DNA of 64,000 nt from Hippasteria phrygiana (Eukaryota; Echinodermata; Asteroidea; Valvatida; Goniasteridae). Below are positions 1 through 10,759 of this stretch, piece by piece. Below the pieces are notes generated by a model that ran no database searches, was not told where the DNA came from, and saw only the letters and a program-made list of their open reading frames with translations. The position numbers and the translations under genes are program-made. The DNA lies in the NCBI GenBank assembly GCA_037893225.1, contig JAZGUH010000401.1, positions 1,240,001 to 1,304,000 of the forward strand, written 5' to 3'. The first letter of the stretch is position 1, and each line of letters starts with the position of its first letter.

Positions 1-2977
1 CCTGTGGGATAAAATTCGCATGCTTAAAAATAGTACTCGGGCGGGAATGACATCCACAACCCCCTGCTTACTTGTGCAGATGTAACCACTCCCGACCACC
101 GTTTGAAGACGTCAGGAAAGAACAAAAATCCATTCTAATTTACATCATCCCCGACGCAAATTCCATCTTCACAACTTTATCTGAAGTCTAGATTAGTATT
201 GGACTGGGTTCTCCCAATCAAATTACAATCTGCAATCTGCTGCTCTGCCAATTACCTGGTTGCATTCGATTCCTGCAAGAGTAGGCCTGTGATTTTTTTC
301 TCACAGGCTCTCGGAAGAATTGAGCATATGCTTAACACCAAATGGGGAAGGGCAAAAACAACATTTACTATTGGAAAATATCCATCTCTGCACGAGTCCC
401 TATTTTTATTTCGAGAAGTCTATAATAAGTACCTGGGGCATCCAAATGGTCTGCAGTTCAAACTCTTAGTTTGAAAAACAGTGCTTATATTGCTTGGGCT
501 TACAAAAAGGAACTTGTTAAAATTTTAAGTTAAAATCTGTACAAAGTGCAGCATGAAATGCCCGGCAATGCCTTCAAACTTTGAATCTTTTCTAAACACC
601 TCAACAAAAGTACTTTTCCCCTAAATGAATCTTTATAGTTCCTAAGATGTACACAGGATTTTCATTAAAGCCTGCGAGGTGCCATCACAATCTTTATCCA
701 CTGTTACGCCATCGCACTAAGATGTTTAGTAGGTGTGAATAACGTGTAATACGTTTGTTTTGGTGAACACAATCCCTTCTCAAATGGTTTAAACAAACGT
801 TCTAGAGGCCCTCTAGACCCTGAGAAACAATTTCAAGCAAAGCAACCTTATACGGGCTACACAGAAGCCAATACATCTTAGCCCCGCCCCCTCCCCCAAA
901 ATACAAAAGCAAAGAAAAACTCTTTAAAAAACTAAAACAAAACGCAAGTAGGTTCAATGTCTGACTAAAATAATGTCTGGGAACGTAACATCTGGTGACA
1001 GGATGATTGATTGCCTTGTGATGAGAGCAGCATAAGCCACACAAATCCTATGGTAATTGTACTTCGTGTAGTTTTTGTGTGTCAAATTCTGGGTCAGTGG
1101 TTCAACCCAGGCTAAAGAGACTAGAACCATGCTGTTTGGTTAGGTTTCAAAAGGGAACTTGTGGAGTTTGAGAATGTTTTACCTAAACGTGGCGAAGTGA
1201 ACAAGAATTGTTTACAAAGCTACTAAAACAAATAGTGCCATGGCACCTCGCAGGGTTTAACCTTGGTGGAGATCATCAGTGGGACCCGTGGAGCAGATAC
1301 TGAAACTGACTAGCCCATACCTACTGTTATGCATGAATGAGCAGAGTGTGAAGGAGATAATGACACATTTCAAAAAGCCCCAGCCCCAGCAACTTGGGGT
1401 AGCTGGTCTCGGATATCACGCGCTGTGGACGTTCTTCTTCTGTGAGCGCAAGATTGACTGCAAGACGATCATCCGCTTTGGTTATGACTTTGGGAAAGGG
1501 CGTCGATCGGTGGGGGACGGAGGGGACATGCCCCCCCCCCCCCCCCACTTTTTAGAGTGGGGGACAGCATATCAGATATCCCCCCCCCCCCCCCCAACAC
1601 CACTTTTTGATTGCCAATTAGAAAACAAAATGCTAAATAAAATAAATATATATTTGGGTGAAAGAGAATGTTTGTTACAATTTTTGATCAAAGAACTGAT
1701 AACGTTCGAATGGTAAAATTGTTTTGCTTTTTACTAATTATTGACCTATGGGCTTGCCGGTGCATGCAAAGGACCACTCCACGCGTAGACTTGAAGACAA
1801 GTCTTTAGACAGTCGTGTTTTGTCCGCAGGCGTCGCCATTATATTACCAGCGCGGTACATTATGTTAATACGCCCGCCGTTCGTGAAGTTCCGACATGTC
1901 TGACGACTTGACTAACATGTCTAGTCTCGGGGTAGTCTTGGTTCCAAGACGTCCTTAGCGGTGCGACGTATAGCGCGCAACGGCCGGCCGACAGCGCCCT
2001 CTAACAACACACATACTGACACGCCAAGGCCAAATCGCTAAGAACGTCTCAGCTATTTCGCATGGGAGCGCGCGCGACCTGTTATGCATAATTTAACAGG
2101 CGGGTCAAACGAATAATCGCGCTTGCGCACTGGAGGAAACTCATGTTTTAGTAATATCTTACTAGTCAGTTAACGTTCTGAGCAGAGAGATTCTGGACTG
2201 ACTGGAAAACAGGATTGAGAATCTTCGGATTGTTCCAAAATGTGATCTGAAATATCAGACGTTATCTCTGACGACATCAGTCCCAGTTGTTCAGCACAAT
2301 GTAACTGATCAACGGCCAGGGCTTTCAATGGGACGAAGACAATAACCAGCGCTTTCTCCTGTTTGCATTCGGTTCGTTTCGTTCAAGCATAGCTATGGTT
2401 TAGGAAATGGAGCAGCTTGAAAAATTACACTCTTGCCAAATCCCGTTGTTAAATTATCAAACAAATCATGGCCACGTACAAATTGATGAATGATACTTAT
2501 CTGATGACTTTTTAGCTTTCCAAAGCCCAGTTTTTTGCTTTAAAATCCATCGCTTTGTCCACGCGATCAGACATTTTTTTCTAACAAACTACGAATGGCT
2601 TGGTACTGCGCTGCACCAGGAAGGAAGGCTGCACGTACACACGTACGGATACCCCTAGAACTTAAAGGGACACATTGCCTTCAAATGTCATGAAATTTTG
2701 CTGTTTGGAAATGTTCCTTATCTTTTATAAGAGTTGTTCATGCAAAAAACACGTATAATGTGTTGTCATTAGTGAGTAGTGATTACAAAACAAAAAATTT
2801 GCCTCTGACCCATGACATCTGACCCGCAAAACATAGACTTATTTCCAGTAGTAAATACCACCGTCTAAATAATGCGCAAAATACGCTGTAAGAGTCTTTA
2901 GGCTGGAGCCGCAGCCAGTGGCCTTGTAAATTCAAGTCGGTAATTGGATTCGAAGCGCACGCATGTTGGGATCTAAG
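1..2977. other. No recognisable gene; intron or intergenic DNA
   Basis: No domain, splice-bounded exon or RNA gene was recognised here. Short open frames exist but show no known motif. Two runs of 16 C lie at 1531-1546 and 1580-1595. If the HYR gene extends upstream of the window, this may be one of its introns. Confidence 0.5.
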
Positions 2978-3011
2978 ATAATAATAATAATAATAATTAT
3001 AATAATAATTA
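2978..3011. repeat. (ATA)n microsatellite, imperfect
   Basis: Trinucleotide ATA/AAT run with a few T interruptions, read directly. Confidence 0.85.
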
Positions 3012-3253
3012 TCATTAGAAATCTCCTGGATGCGGCAAATGGTCGACTCTTCCCGAAATAACCTTATTGGGGCGACACGAGTGTCGCCCTTTTAGAGCAC
3101 TTTCCCAACGCGCCTTACTAAAAAACACTCCAAAGGGGCGACTTTTACAATAGGGCGACACCAAATTGTCGCCCTATTCGACCAGGTCACCCTAACCCAC
3201 TCTTTTCCAGGATTATGTGTCGCCCTATCCGGCAATTGAGGAAAATTATTATT

Positions 3254-3563
3254 GGCTTTTCCGACACTGCCAGTCGGAAAAGGCCTTGTTTTTGTTCTGA
3301 TTTTTGGCTTTTCCGAAATTTTTCGGAAAAGACTTTGTTTTTGTTCAGATTTTTGGCTTTTCCGACATCCAGTCGGAAAAGGCCTTGTTTTTGTTCTGAT
3401 TTTTTGGGCTTTTCCGAACTTTTTCGGAAAAGGCTTTGTTTTTGTTCTGATTTTTTTTTTTTGGCTTTTTCGACACTTCCAGTCGGAAAAGGCCTTGTTT
3501 TTGTTCTGATTTTTGGCTTTTCCGACAAAGTCAGTCGGAAAAGGCCTTGTTTTTGTTCTGATT
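3254..3563. repeat. Tandem array of six ~52-bp hairpin units
   Basis: Six units begin with GGCTTTTCCGA (one with GGCTTTTTCGA) at 3254, 3306, 3355, 3407, 3463 and 3515, spaced 49 to 56 bp. Each holds a short palindrome (CTTTTCCGAC then GTCGGAAAAG, or TTTTCCGAA then TTCGGAAAA) followed by a T-rich linker with TTTGTTTTTGTTCTGA. The long Lys/Arg/Phe-rich open frames across this stretch follow from the periodicity and are not taken as genes. It is not a CRISPR: units vary, spacers are not unique and no cas genes exist. Confidence 0.9.
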
Positions 3564-3570
3564 TCTTTTT

Positions 3571-3600
3571 TCTTCCTTCTTCTTCTTCTTCTTCTTCTTT
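3571..3600. repeat. (TTC)n microsatellite
   Basis: TTC triplet run directly after the hairpin array. Confidence 0.85.
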
Positions 3601-3616
3601 TAGTTCTGACCAAAAG

Positions 3617-5390
3617 CCCATAGACTTTGTACACGAATTTTGTCGGCGGCACTTTAGGTCTTAAAAAACCTCAGATCTTAACCAAACTTACCTCAAACAT
3701 CATAGACCCTAAGCTGACATATTATGTCGAAGAGTGACGTCATGATGACGTCATCACGTGTCACGTGACGTCATCTTAAAGGTGCGTTTTTCAAGGGCCC
3801 ATATCTAGAGAACGGTAGGTCCGATTTCTTTAAAACCTGGTATGTTGGTAGGCTAGCTCGTGTTATAGATCAACATTGAGGTGACGTCAAGATGACGTCA
3901 TCATACGATTTTATAGTAATTTTTAAGTTTTTGAACTTCAAAGTTTCTTAAAGCCATATCTCACCAACAGAACATGCTAAATTCAAAATTCTTTTTGTAA
4001 TTGCTTTGTTAGCTCCTATATTCTTTCACATAAATGTGAAAAATGTGTGACGTCGTCATGACGTCATCAAAAATGTACTTTTTTGAAACACATATAAGGG
4101 TAGGTCCGATCGTCATAGAAATTAGTGGGCAGGTAGATAGTGCTGGTAGCATGTTAAATCCGAGGTGACGTCATGATGACGTCATCGGCTGATTTTCTAT
4201 GATTTGTTTTGTTCTATCCCAAATCCCATAGACTTTGTACACGAATTTTGTAAGAGCCACTTTGGTCACTAAACAACATCAGATCTTAATCAGGCTTAAC
4301 ACAAACAGAGACCCTAAGCTGAAAATGTATGCCAAAACGTGACGTCATGCTGACGTCATCACGTGTCATGTGACGTCATCTTAAAGGTGCGTTTTTCAAG
4401 GGCCCATATCCAGAGAACGGTAGGTCCGATTGCCTTCAAACCTGGTATGTTGGTATGGTAGCTCGTGTTATATATGAAAATTTAGGTGACGTCAGATGAC
4501 GTCATCATACGATTTTACAGTAATATTAAAGTTTTTGAACTTCAAAGTTTCTTAAAGCCATATCTCATCAACAGAACATGCTAAATTCAAAATTCTTTTT
4601 GTAATAGCTTTGTTAGCTTCTATATTTTTTCACATCAATGTAAAAAATGTGTGACGTCATTATGACGTCATCAAAAATGTGCTTTTTGGAAACACATATA
4701 AGTGTAGGTCCGATCATCATAAAAATTGGTAGGTAGGTAGATAGTGCCACTAGCGTGTAAAATCCGAAGTGACGTCATGATGACGTCATCGGCTGATTTT
4801 CTATGAATGTTTATTTCTATCCAAAATCCCTTAGACTTTGTACTCGAATTTTGTAAGTGGCACTTTGGTCACTAAACAACATCAGATCTTAATCAGACTT
4901 AACACAAACATAGACACTAAGCTGAAATTGTATGCCGAAGAGTGACGGGGTGATGACGTCATCCCGTGTCACGTGATGTCATCTTAAATGTGCATTTTTC
5001 AATGGCCCGTATCTAGAGAACCGTAGGTCCGATTACGCTCAAACGTAGTATGTTGGTAGGCAAGCATTTGTTGTTGATGAAAATTGAGGTGACGTCACGA
5101 TGACATCATCATACGAAATTATAGTAATTTTGAAGTTTTTGAACCTTAAAATTTTCTTTAAGCCATAATTCATCAACAGAACATGCTAATATCGAAATTC
5201 TTTTTGTAATAGGTTTGTTACATATGTAACAAAAAATGCAAAATATGTGCACCATCATAATGACGTCATCAAAGGCATAATTTCTCGTAAGACATGTAAA
5301 TTGGTAGGTCCAATTGTCATGAAGCCTGGTGGGTAGGCAGACTTGTCACAAGCAAGCAAAAATCGCAGTGACATCATAAAAAAATAATGC
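3617..5390. repeat. Three ~600-bp tandem units rich in TGACGTCA
   Basis: Units start at 3617, 4225 and 4828 with CC(C/A)(A/T)TAGACTTTGTAC-like sequence (periods 608 and 603 bp). Each unit has two related halves carrying GTAGGTCCGAT and paired (A/G)TGACGTCATGATGACGTCATC-type motifs split by a few bases. About twenty GACGTCA cores occur, mostly in the first two units; the third has decayed. TGACGTCA is the palindromic CRE/ATF-CREB site. Whether any is bound is unknown; a satellite-like or transposon-internal repeat is the simplest reading. Confidence 0.88.
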
Positions 5391-5450
5391 GGAAAAGCCC
5401 TATGTTCTGTTCAGCGAAGAGACATAGAGTCCTAGTTTATACTTTAACTT

Positions 5451-5578
5451 TTTAGGAAGGCCCTCCTATATGTTTTGTACACGATTTTCAATCGTGGACG
5501 TTCGGTCAAACGTGGACCCTTTGTCTATGACCTAACCCTTTTGTCCCTAGTCCACGATTGCCGGTATATACATACTCA
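5451..5578. repeat. Dispersed foldback repeat, copy 1
   Basis: Matches 44707-44835 closely over about 130 bp, from AGGAAGGCC to CCGGTATATACATACTCA. An internal inverted repeat is visible: CAATCGTGGAC upstream and GTCCACGATTG downstream. It looks like a small non-autonomous element. It ends about 90 bp before the first HYR exon. Confidence 0.75.
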
Positions 5579-5670
5579 GTCACACTTTATCAATTTAATA
5601 TTAAGTTTATATTAACTGTTGTACTGCTGGCAGGTAACGTATTTTAATTTATCTTACGTCATGGACATAG

Positions 5671-5943
5671 ATCTGGAAGCTCCAAATGTCACCTGTCCAA
5701 GCACTGTCATTTCCATGAGTACAGACAAGGGCATGGCGAATGCTGCTGTGATATGGTCACCGATGCCATCAGCTACCGATAATGTGAATGAAGTTGAATC
5801 GACTGGCATACAATGTGTTGACGATGCAGGCAGTGTCGTGCAGTCTGGTGGGAATTATGACATAGGCACAACCCAAATCAACTGCAGTGTGACTGATGCT
5901 GCCATGAATACAGGATCATGCCAATTCACACTTGAAGTCATTG
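5671..5943 (+). CDS. HYR-domain exon 1 (A-type) of a large surface-protein gene
   Basis: A 273-nt internal exon between ACATAG (acceptor) and TTG|GTTAGT (donor), phase 1 on both sides; the last G plus the first AT of the next exon makes Asp. It encodes one complete HYR (hyalin repeat) domain, an immunoglobulin-like extracellular adhesion module. HYR hallmarks visible in order: APNVTCP near the start, IWSPMPSATDN in the middle, QCVDDAGS, GTTQINCSVTD, then N-x-G-SCQFTLEV at the end, with four cysteines. The open frame runs upstream past the acceptor, but that part is intron: the A-type sister copies also hold AG at this position, and the frame there is not conserved. The encoded protein is identical to that of exon 2. 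The true gene start is not visible. Confidence 0.92.
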
Positions 5944-6263
5944 GTTAGTATTACATGCGGGTACCTTTATCATAAATGACTACGCGCCCAATCCATATTA
6001 TAGTGTTTTCATAGCTTCAGTAGCATGTGGTTGATCGGCATGAAATTCGTGACCTTCCGCAGCCCAAATCAGGAACCATGCTTTTTGAGCATATTTTTAA
6101 GAATATAAATTCATTTTTTATAGCATAATGCCACTGTTTAGCGGGAGAGTGGGATAAGTTGAGCCATCGGGTAAGTTGAGCTACACCTTGGATCTGCATT
6201 TGGAATTGAGACAGCAGTGAGATACTGCCCTGTGTTGGTAACCTCTTTCATTAATTCCCTTAG

Positions 6264-7489
6264 TATAGGTTTTCCAACCCAATTTCACCATGTTTTCGTT
6301 CATTTTAACGCCTGGCTCATTCAATTTATTTTGAAATTGAATGATCACGCACCTCGTCATTCGACAATCAAAAATAATCATTCAAATTCACTATCCGAGC
6401 ATTCTATCATCTTTTAGCTTCACTCATCCCTGTAAAGGATGCATTCAAATTAACAGTTCTTATTGTTCATTCAATTTCATCAGGACGAGCAGTAAGAGGT
6501 TGATCGGGCATTCATTTTCATTAATGGGCAAACATATTTCACCCTTTTTCAAGCATCTTTTCCTGCATGTCCACATGCATGTCATTGTCCACATTCCTTT
6601 AAAAGTCTGAGTTATCTCAACGTAAATCATATCTGACGTCTTCAATCCGTAGATGCGCCTCTCTTTCTTAAACTAAGTCTTCAGACAGATAAGATGGCGA
6701 GCCTACGGGAGGGGATGTGTGATCGTCTGATGGAATCGGCCCAAGAAAACAAATTACCCAAGAGAAGTGTTCCCGATGGTACAACCATTGCCAAACATGC
6801 ATGCCCCGATGTCTTGCACATGTAGAGATCGATGAGTGAATCAGAACGAAAAGGAAGAAAAAACAAAGTTAAAAAGTAAAATGATTCATAAACATGTCAA
6901 CATACAGATGCCCCTAATTGTTTTGGTCAAACTTTAAAACAAGCAAGGATCAAAAGTGAAAAAGAAAATTCCGTAGCCCATTTCATTTCATTAGTTCGTT
7001 ACATCATCTATCCCTCATATCAGTTCAGATGTTACATTATAAATGATACAAACTTTTCCATTATAGATTTTACAATTTTTTTAACCTCAGAAGACAATAG
7101 GAAAATATATCAATTAAAAATCTGATTAATTTGAATGACAATTTGATGAAAATGATTGCCCATAAAGGAATAAGAAAAGAAAAGCATGGTCATACCACAT
7201 ATCCACACCGACGTTCGCTAATTCAAATGCTTTAATCGTCAAAGGATGTCACAAAACGTAATGTAAAAATGCAACAAATGAAGTCTTGAGTGCACCAAAA
7301 CAAAATACAATGCCCTAAACGAAAACGAATATTAGGAACAAAATCTTGGGTGCTTACAAATTGAAATTGAATGCCCAAACAGTGAAAAAGAAACCTGAAT
7401 TTGGTCAGATGTGCAAAAAACACGCGAATTTGAATGACCAATAACGAAAATGATCAGAAAAATTCGCAAATTGGCCGAGAAAACCTATA
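6264..7489. mobile_element. TATAGGTTTTCC inverted-repeat element, copy 1
   Basis: About 1.2 kb bounded by TATAGGTTTTCC and its complement GAAAACCTATA (one base lost). Homologous copies lie at 12625-15027 (itself interrupted) and, inverted, at 56373-57549. Sister introns at about 20868 and 28100 show the uninterrupted sequence TTCCCTTATTGAAAACTTAG, an empty site, which defines this as an insertion. TA flanks fit a TA-targeting cut-and-paste family. No transposase is recognised. A short frame, MASLREG...VPDGTTIAKH, lies at 6693-6824 on the plus strand and recurs in the other copies; its function is unknown. Confidence 0.8.
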
Positions 7490-7916
7490 CAAACTTAGTA
7501 AAAGTTTTGTTGACAGAATCTATTACTTTCTAATTACTCAAACAACCCACAAGGATTCACTTTGGAAAACTTTCTAATTACAGTAATTAATAAAGGGAAA
7601 CATGCCAAAAACTATATTTTAAGTTTTCACAAAGATACTATTTGAATTCCCTGGGTAAAACCTGCATCCGGTCTGCCTGTGAAGGACAAAATTGCCAGAA
7701 AATGGATTTTGGGTTTTCACGAAGAGACAATTGACACCCTGCGGGGCAACACAACCGTTTGATCAGTTCTGAGACAAATTAATTAATTAATAACTCTGTA
7801 AATGAGCCCATTTTAGCGGCTTGCCTAGTTTTTGTTGCCCATTGCAGAATAATAAGAATATTCACGAAGTCTTTGATGACTGTCTCTTTCACTTTGGTGA
7901 CAGCCTGCAGGCGACG

Positions 7917-8880
7917 TTAGTTAAACAGCTTCCCGTCTGACCTATGTCTGATGATGTGAATTCCTTCCTCACTTTCTCGGAAGGCATCGGAGAGCATGGC
8001 TGAAAACATCATGCTGGAGAGCGTCGGCGCCAATACACAGCCTTGTTTCACACCGTTCGTCACTGAGAAGGCTTCTGATGATTCTCCGTCGTCCTGCACG
8101 CAAGCCATCATGCCGTCATGAAACTGTCGCACCATGGTGATGAACCGGCCCGGACAGCCCAACTTGGCCATTATCTTCCAGAGACCCTCTCTGCTGAAGG
8201 TGTCAAAGGCCTTTGTAAGATCTACAAAGGTAGTGTAAAGGTCCCTGTTCTGTTCCTGGCACTTCTCCTGGAGCTGTCTTGCCGCAAAGATCCACCGTTC
8301 CTCTTCCGGCACGGAAGCCGCACTGACTCTCGGGGAGGTGTCCCTGTTCGAGGTGCTGGATGAGTCGGTTGAGGAGAACTCTGGCAAGGATCGTACCGGC
8401 TATGGATAAGAGTGATATGCCCCGGTGGTTGTCACAGGATTGACAGTTTCCCTTCCTTTTGTAGAGGTGCACAATAGAGGCATCATTGAAGTCCTGGGGT
8501 ATGACACCTTGCTCCCACATGGACTGGAAGATGTCCACCATTTTCTGGATGAGGACAGGTCCCCCTGACTTGTACACCTCAGCAGGTTTTGCACCAACAC
8601 CAGGCACCTTTCCACTGGACAGCTGACTGATGACCTTCTGAGTCTCCTTTAGGCTGAGTGGTGTGTCGAGTTCCTGGTTGACGGGAACCTGTGGGAGGCG
8701 TTGGATGGCCTCGTCATTGATGGAGAACAGACGGTTCAGGACAGCATCAAAGTGTTCAGCCCATCTCTCCAGGATCTTGGCTCGATCTGTAATGAGCGTT
8801 GTCCCGTCTGCGCTGAGGAGGGGAGAGGCACTGGAGAGGAACTGGAGGACTGTGGACCGTAGACCGTAGACAGCTTTCAA
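7917..8880 (-). pseudogene. Reverse transcriptase remnant of LINE copy A
   Basis: Two overlapping minus frames, offset by a frameshift near 8300, together cover RT fingers and palm. Visible blocks are NHRGISLLSIAG, SQCGFRAGRGTVD, FVDLTKAFDT (motif A, catalytic Asp) and NGVKQGCVLAP. Only this copy keeps the stretch 8023-8184, which copies B and C both lack. The FxDD active-site block is absent because the 3' end is deleted. No function is expected. Confidence 0.85.
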
Positions 8881-9190
8881 GGCGTCATAAAAGCGCTTTG
8901 AGTCATTCCTGTCTGCATAGCCCTGGATTTCCTCTGCTTTGTTGCTGAGTCAGTCGTCCTGCATCTTGCGTAGCTTGGCCAGGACTTCCCCACGGATGGT
9001 GGTGAAGGCTGCTTTCTTAGCGGCTGATATGGGGTCGTTCATAGCGATTCTGTGGAGGCGGTGCTTTCCAGCGAGGAGAGACGCTATTTCGTCGTTATTC
9101 TCGTCGAACAAGTCCTGGTTCTTCCTCCTTGTTGGACCCAGGTGCTCGTAAGCAGTTGAGTAAACTGCGTCCTTGAAGGCAGACCAATCT

Positions 9191-9814
9191 TCATCGACGG
9201 GAGAGCTTCCTAGCTGCAAGCCGTCCAGCGTTTTTGTCCAGGTCACTGGAGAGACCAGCCACAACCTTTTCCTGCTTCAGTTTTGAGACGTTCAGCTTCT
9301 TGAAGGTCTTCTTCCCCTGAGGACGTCTCTTGGGCAGGATCTGGCGTTTGACTTTGGACACGATCAGCCTGTGGTCTGTCCAGCAGTCAGCGCCGCACAT
9401 GGCCTTCGTGACCTTGACATCCTGTCTGTCCTTCCTCCTGGTGATAACCTAATCAATCAGATGCCAATGTTTAGACCGTGGATGCATCCAGGATGTTCTA
9501 TTACGGGTAGGCAGACGGAAGAAGGTGTTGGTGATGAGGATGTCATGCATGGAGCACATCTTCAGGAGGAGGAGGCCGTTGCTATTGCATTTCCCCACTC
9601 CGTGAGAGCCAATCACTCCGTTCCAGGTCTGGTGGTCTGTACCAACTCTGGCGTTGAGATCGCCAAGAAGGATGAGTTTCTCAGACTTTGGGACTGCTGC
9701 GTCGAGTTCTTCATAGAACTTGTCCTTCACCTCCTCAGGGTTGGTCATGGTGGGTGCGTAGCCACTGATAATTGTCACACACTTGTTCTGGCTCAGATGG
9801 AGTTGAAGCGTCAT
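9191..9814 (-). pseudogene. Endonuclease remnant of LINE copy A
   Basis: Minus frames hold exonuclease-endonuclease-phosphatase signatures: LLGDLNARVG, WMHPRSKHWHLID and CWTDHRLIVSKVK, the last being the SDHxxI-type catalytic block. This domain nicks target DNA to prime reverse transcription. Stops and a frameshift near 9440 break it. Confidence 0.82.
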
Positions 9815-9893
9815 GAGATGGTCGTTGAGCCCCTTCGGTAAGCTGGCAAGCTTGGAGACAATAGGGGATTTGACTGCAAAGCCTACTCCTGCC

Positions 9894-10759
9894 TAGACTT
9901 GATTTCAAGTCCGAGATCGCGGCTCGCGATCTCGGACTTGACCCTTACGTGTATATGGGATATTCATGTATTCATAACTAAATTTACATAACAAAACGGA
10001 GGCCCATAGAGATGACCAATCAGAAGGACACAAAAACCGTTTAGGCCGCACCATTACCAATAGGTTACAATACAGTGTTCTGTTACACTGTTCAGTCACA
10101 AATTTGTATGATACTTGGCACAATGGCACGTAATGGTATTTAAAACCTATAGCTAAATCATATTAGATCTTATATTAGTAGAAAAAATACCAAATTAAAT
10201 ACGTGATTGTTAGTTTTTGTTACTAGACGGAAAACGCGTTACCTACCTATAGACTAATCCAACGAACACAATTTAAAATTAAAAGCCATCTTTAGGTACC
10301 CAATCAAACGGTACCATACACGCGCGCTCGTTATACGCGCGCACGCATTGTGCCTTTGACCAATAGTTGAAAAGTAAACACGCTCCAAAGTAAACATGCG
10401 CCTTATAATTTTGTACTAGTAAGCACGCCTATAAGCGCGCGCGCCCGCTGCCACCGCCCGATTGGGTGGCTTCTAACAGTTCGTCTGATTAGTGGAATCG
10501 TCCAGTAATTCTCCTGGTTTGAATATTCATGTTATAAAAGGCTTTTGGCGATTCCGACCAATCAGCTTGTTCCGTCCACTTTTGGACTAATTCGCCATAG
10601 GGTGTGTACAAACTGATAACGACATTCCCAAGTCTTTGATCGTGATCCAATGTTAACTCACAAGAGGAGGCAAGAGGGCGCTATTTCCGGCACTATTCTG
10701 TGATTGCATTGGCTTTCAGGCCGACAAAAACCACGATCACAGACTTGGAACCAAGTCTA
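9894..10759. mobile_element. 866-bp inverted-repeat element with 9-bp target duplication
   Basis: Inserted in LINE copy A. ACTCCTGCC is present on both sides (9885-9893 and 10760-10768), and LINE copies B and C have the site once. Ends read TAGACTTGATTTCAAGTC and, on the other strand, TAGACTTGGTTCCAAGTC. No transposase frame is recognised. A 9-bp duplication would fit a Mutator-like family and an 8-bp one hAT; the superfamily is left open. Confidence 0.85.

Larger units (their letters stand above)
5671..7866 (+). repeat. Segmental-duplication unit 1 (partial; B exon lost)
   Basis: Exon 1 and its downstream intron match the sequence after exon 2 and, without the inverted-repeat element, that after exons 4 and 6. 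At about 7800 the intron jumps from AACTCTGTAAAT, which normally lies ~250 bp upstream of a B-type exon, straight to GCCCATTTTAGCGG, normally ~300 bp downstream of one. The B-type exon of this unit is therefore deleted. At about 7867 the intron joins the interior of LINE copy A. Confidence 0.8.

Noticed and set aside
1279..1716. 145-codon frame and its antisense partner
   Set aside because: They cross two poly-C runs giving poly-Pro/Gly; no motif or splice logic.
1785..1955. Possible relative of the TAGACTTG element at 9894
   Set aside because: TAGACTTG and a TTGGTTCCAAG palindrome occur, but orientation and ends do not match a complete element.
3254..3563. Possible CRISPR array
   Set aside because: Units are imperfect, linkers are not unique spacers, and the context is animal intronic DNA without cas genes.
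3092..3664. Overlapping long frames rich in Lys/Arg or Phe/Cys on both strands
   Set aside because: They run through the hairpin tandem array and (TTC)n tract; the periodic peptide mirrors the DNA repeat and no domain is seen.
5619..5670. Met start upstream of HYR exon 1
   Set aside because: This part lies before a conserved acceptor and differs among the sister copies; the exon is internal.
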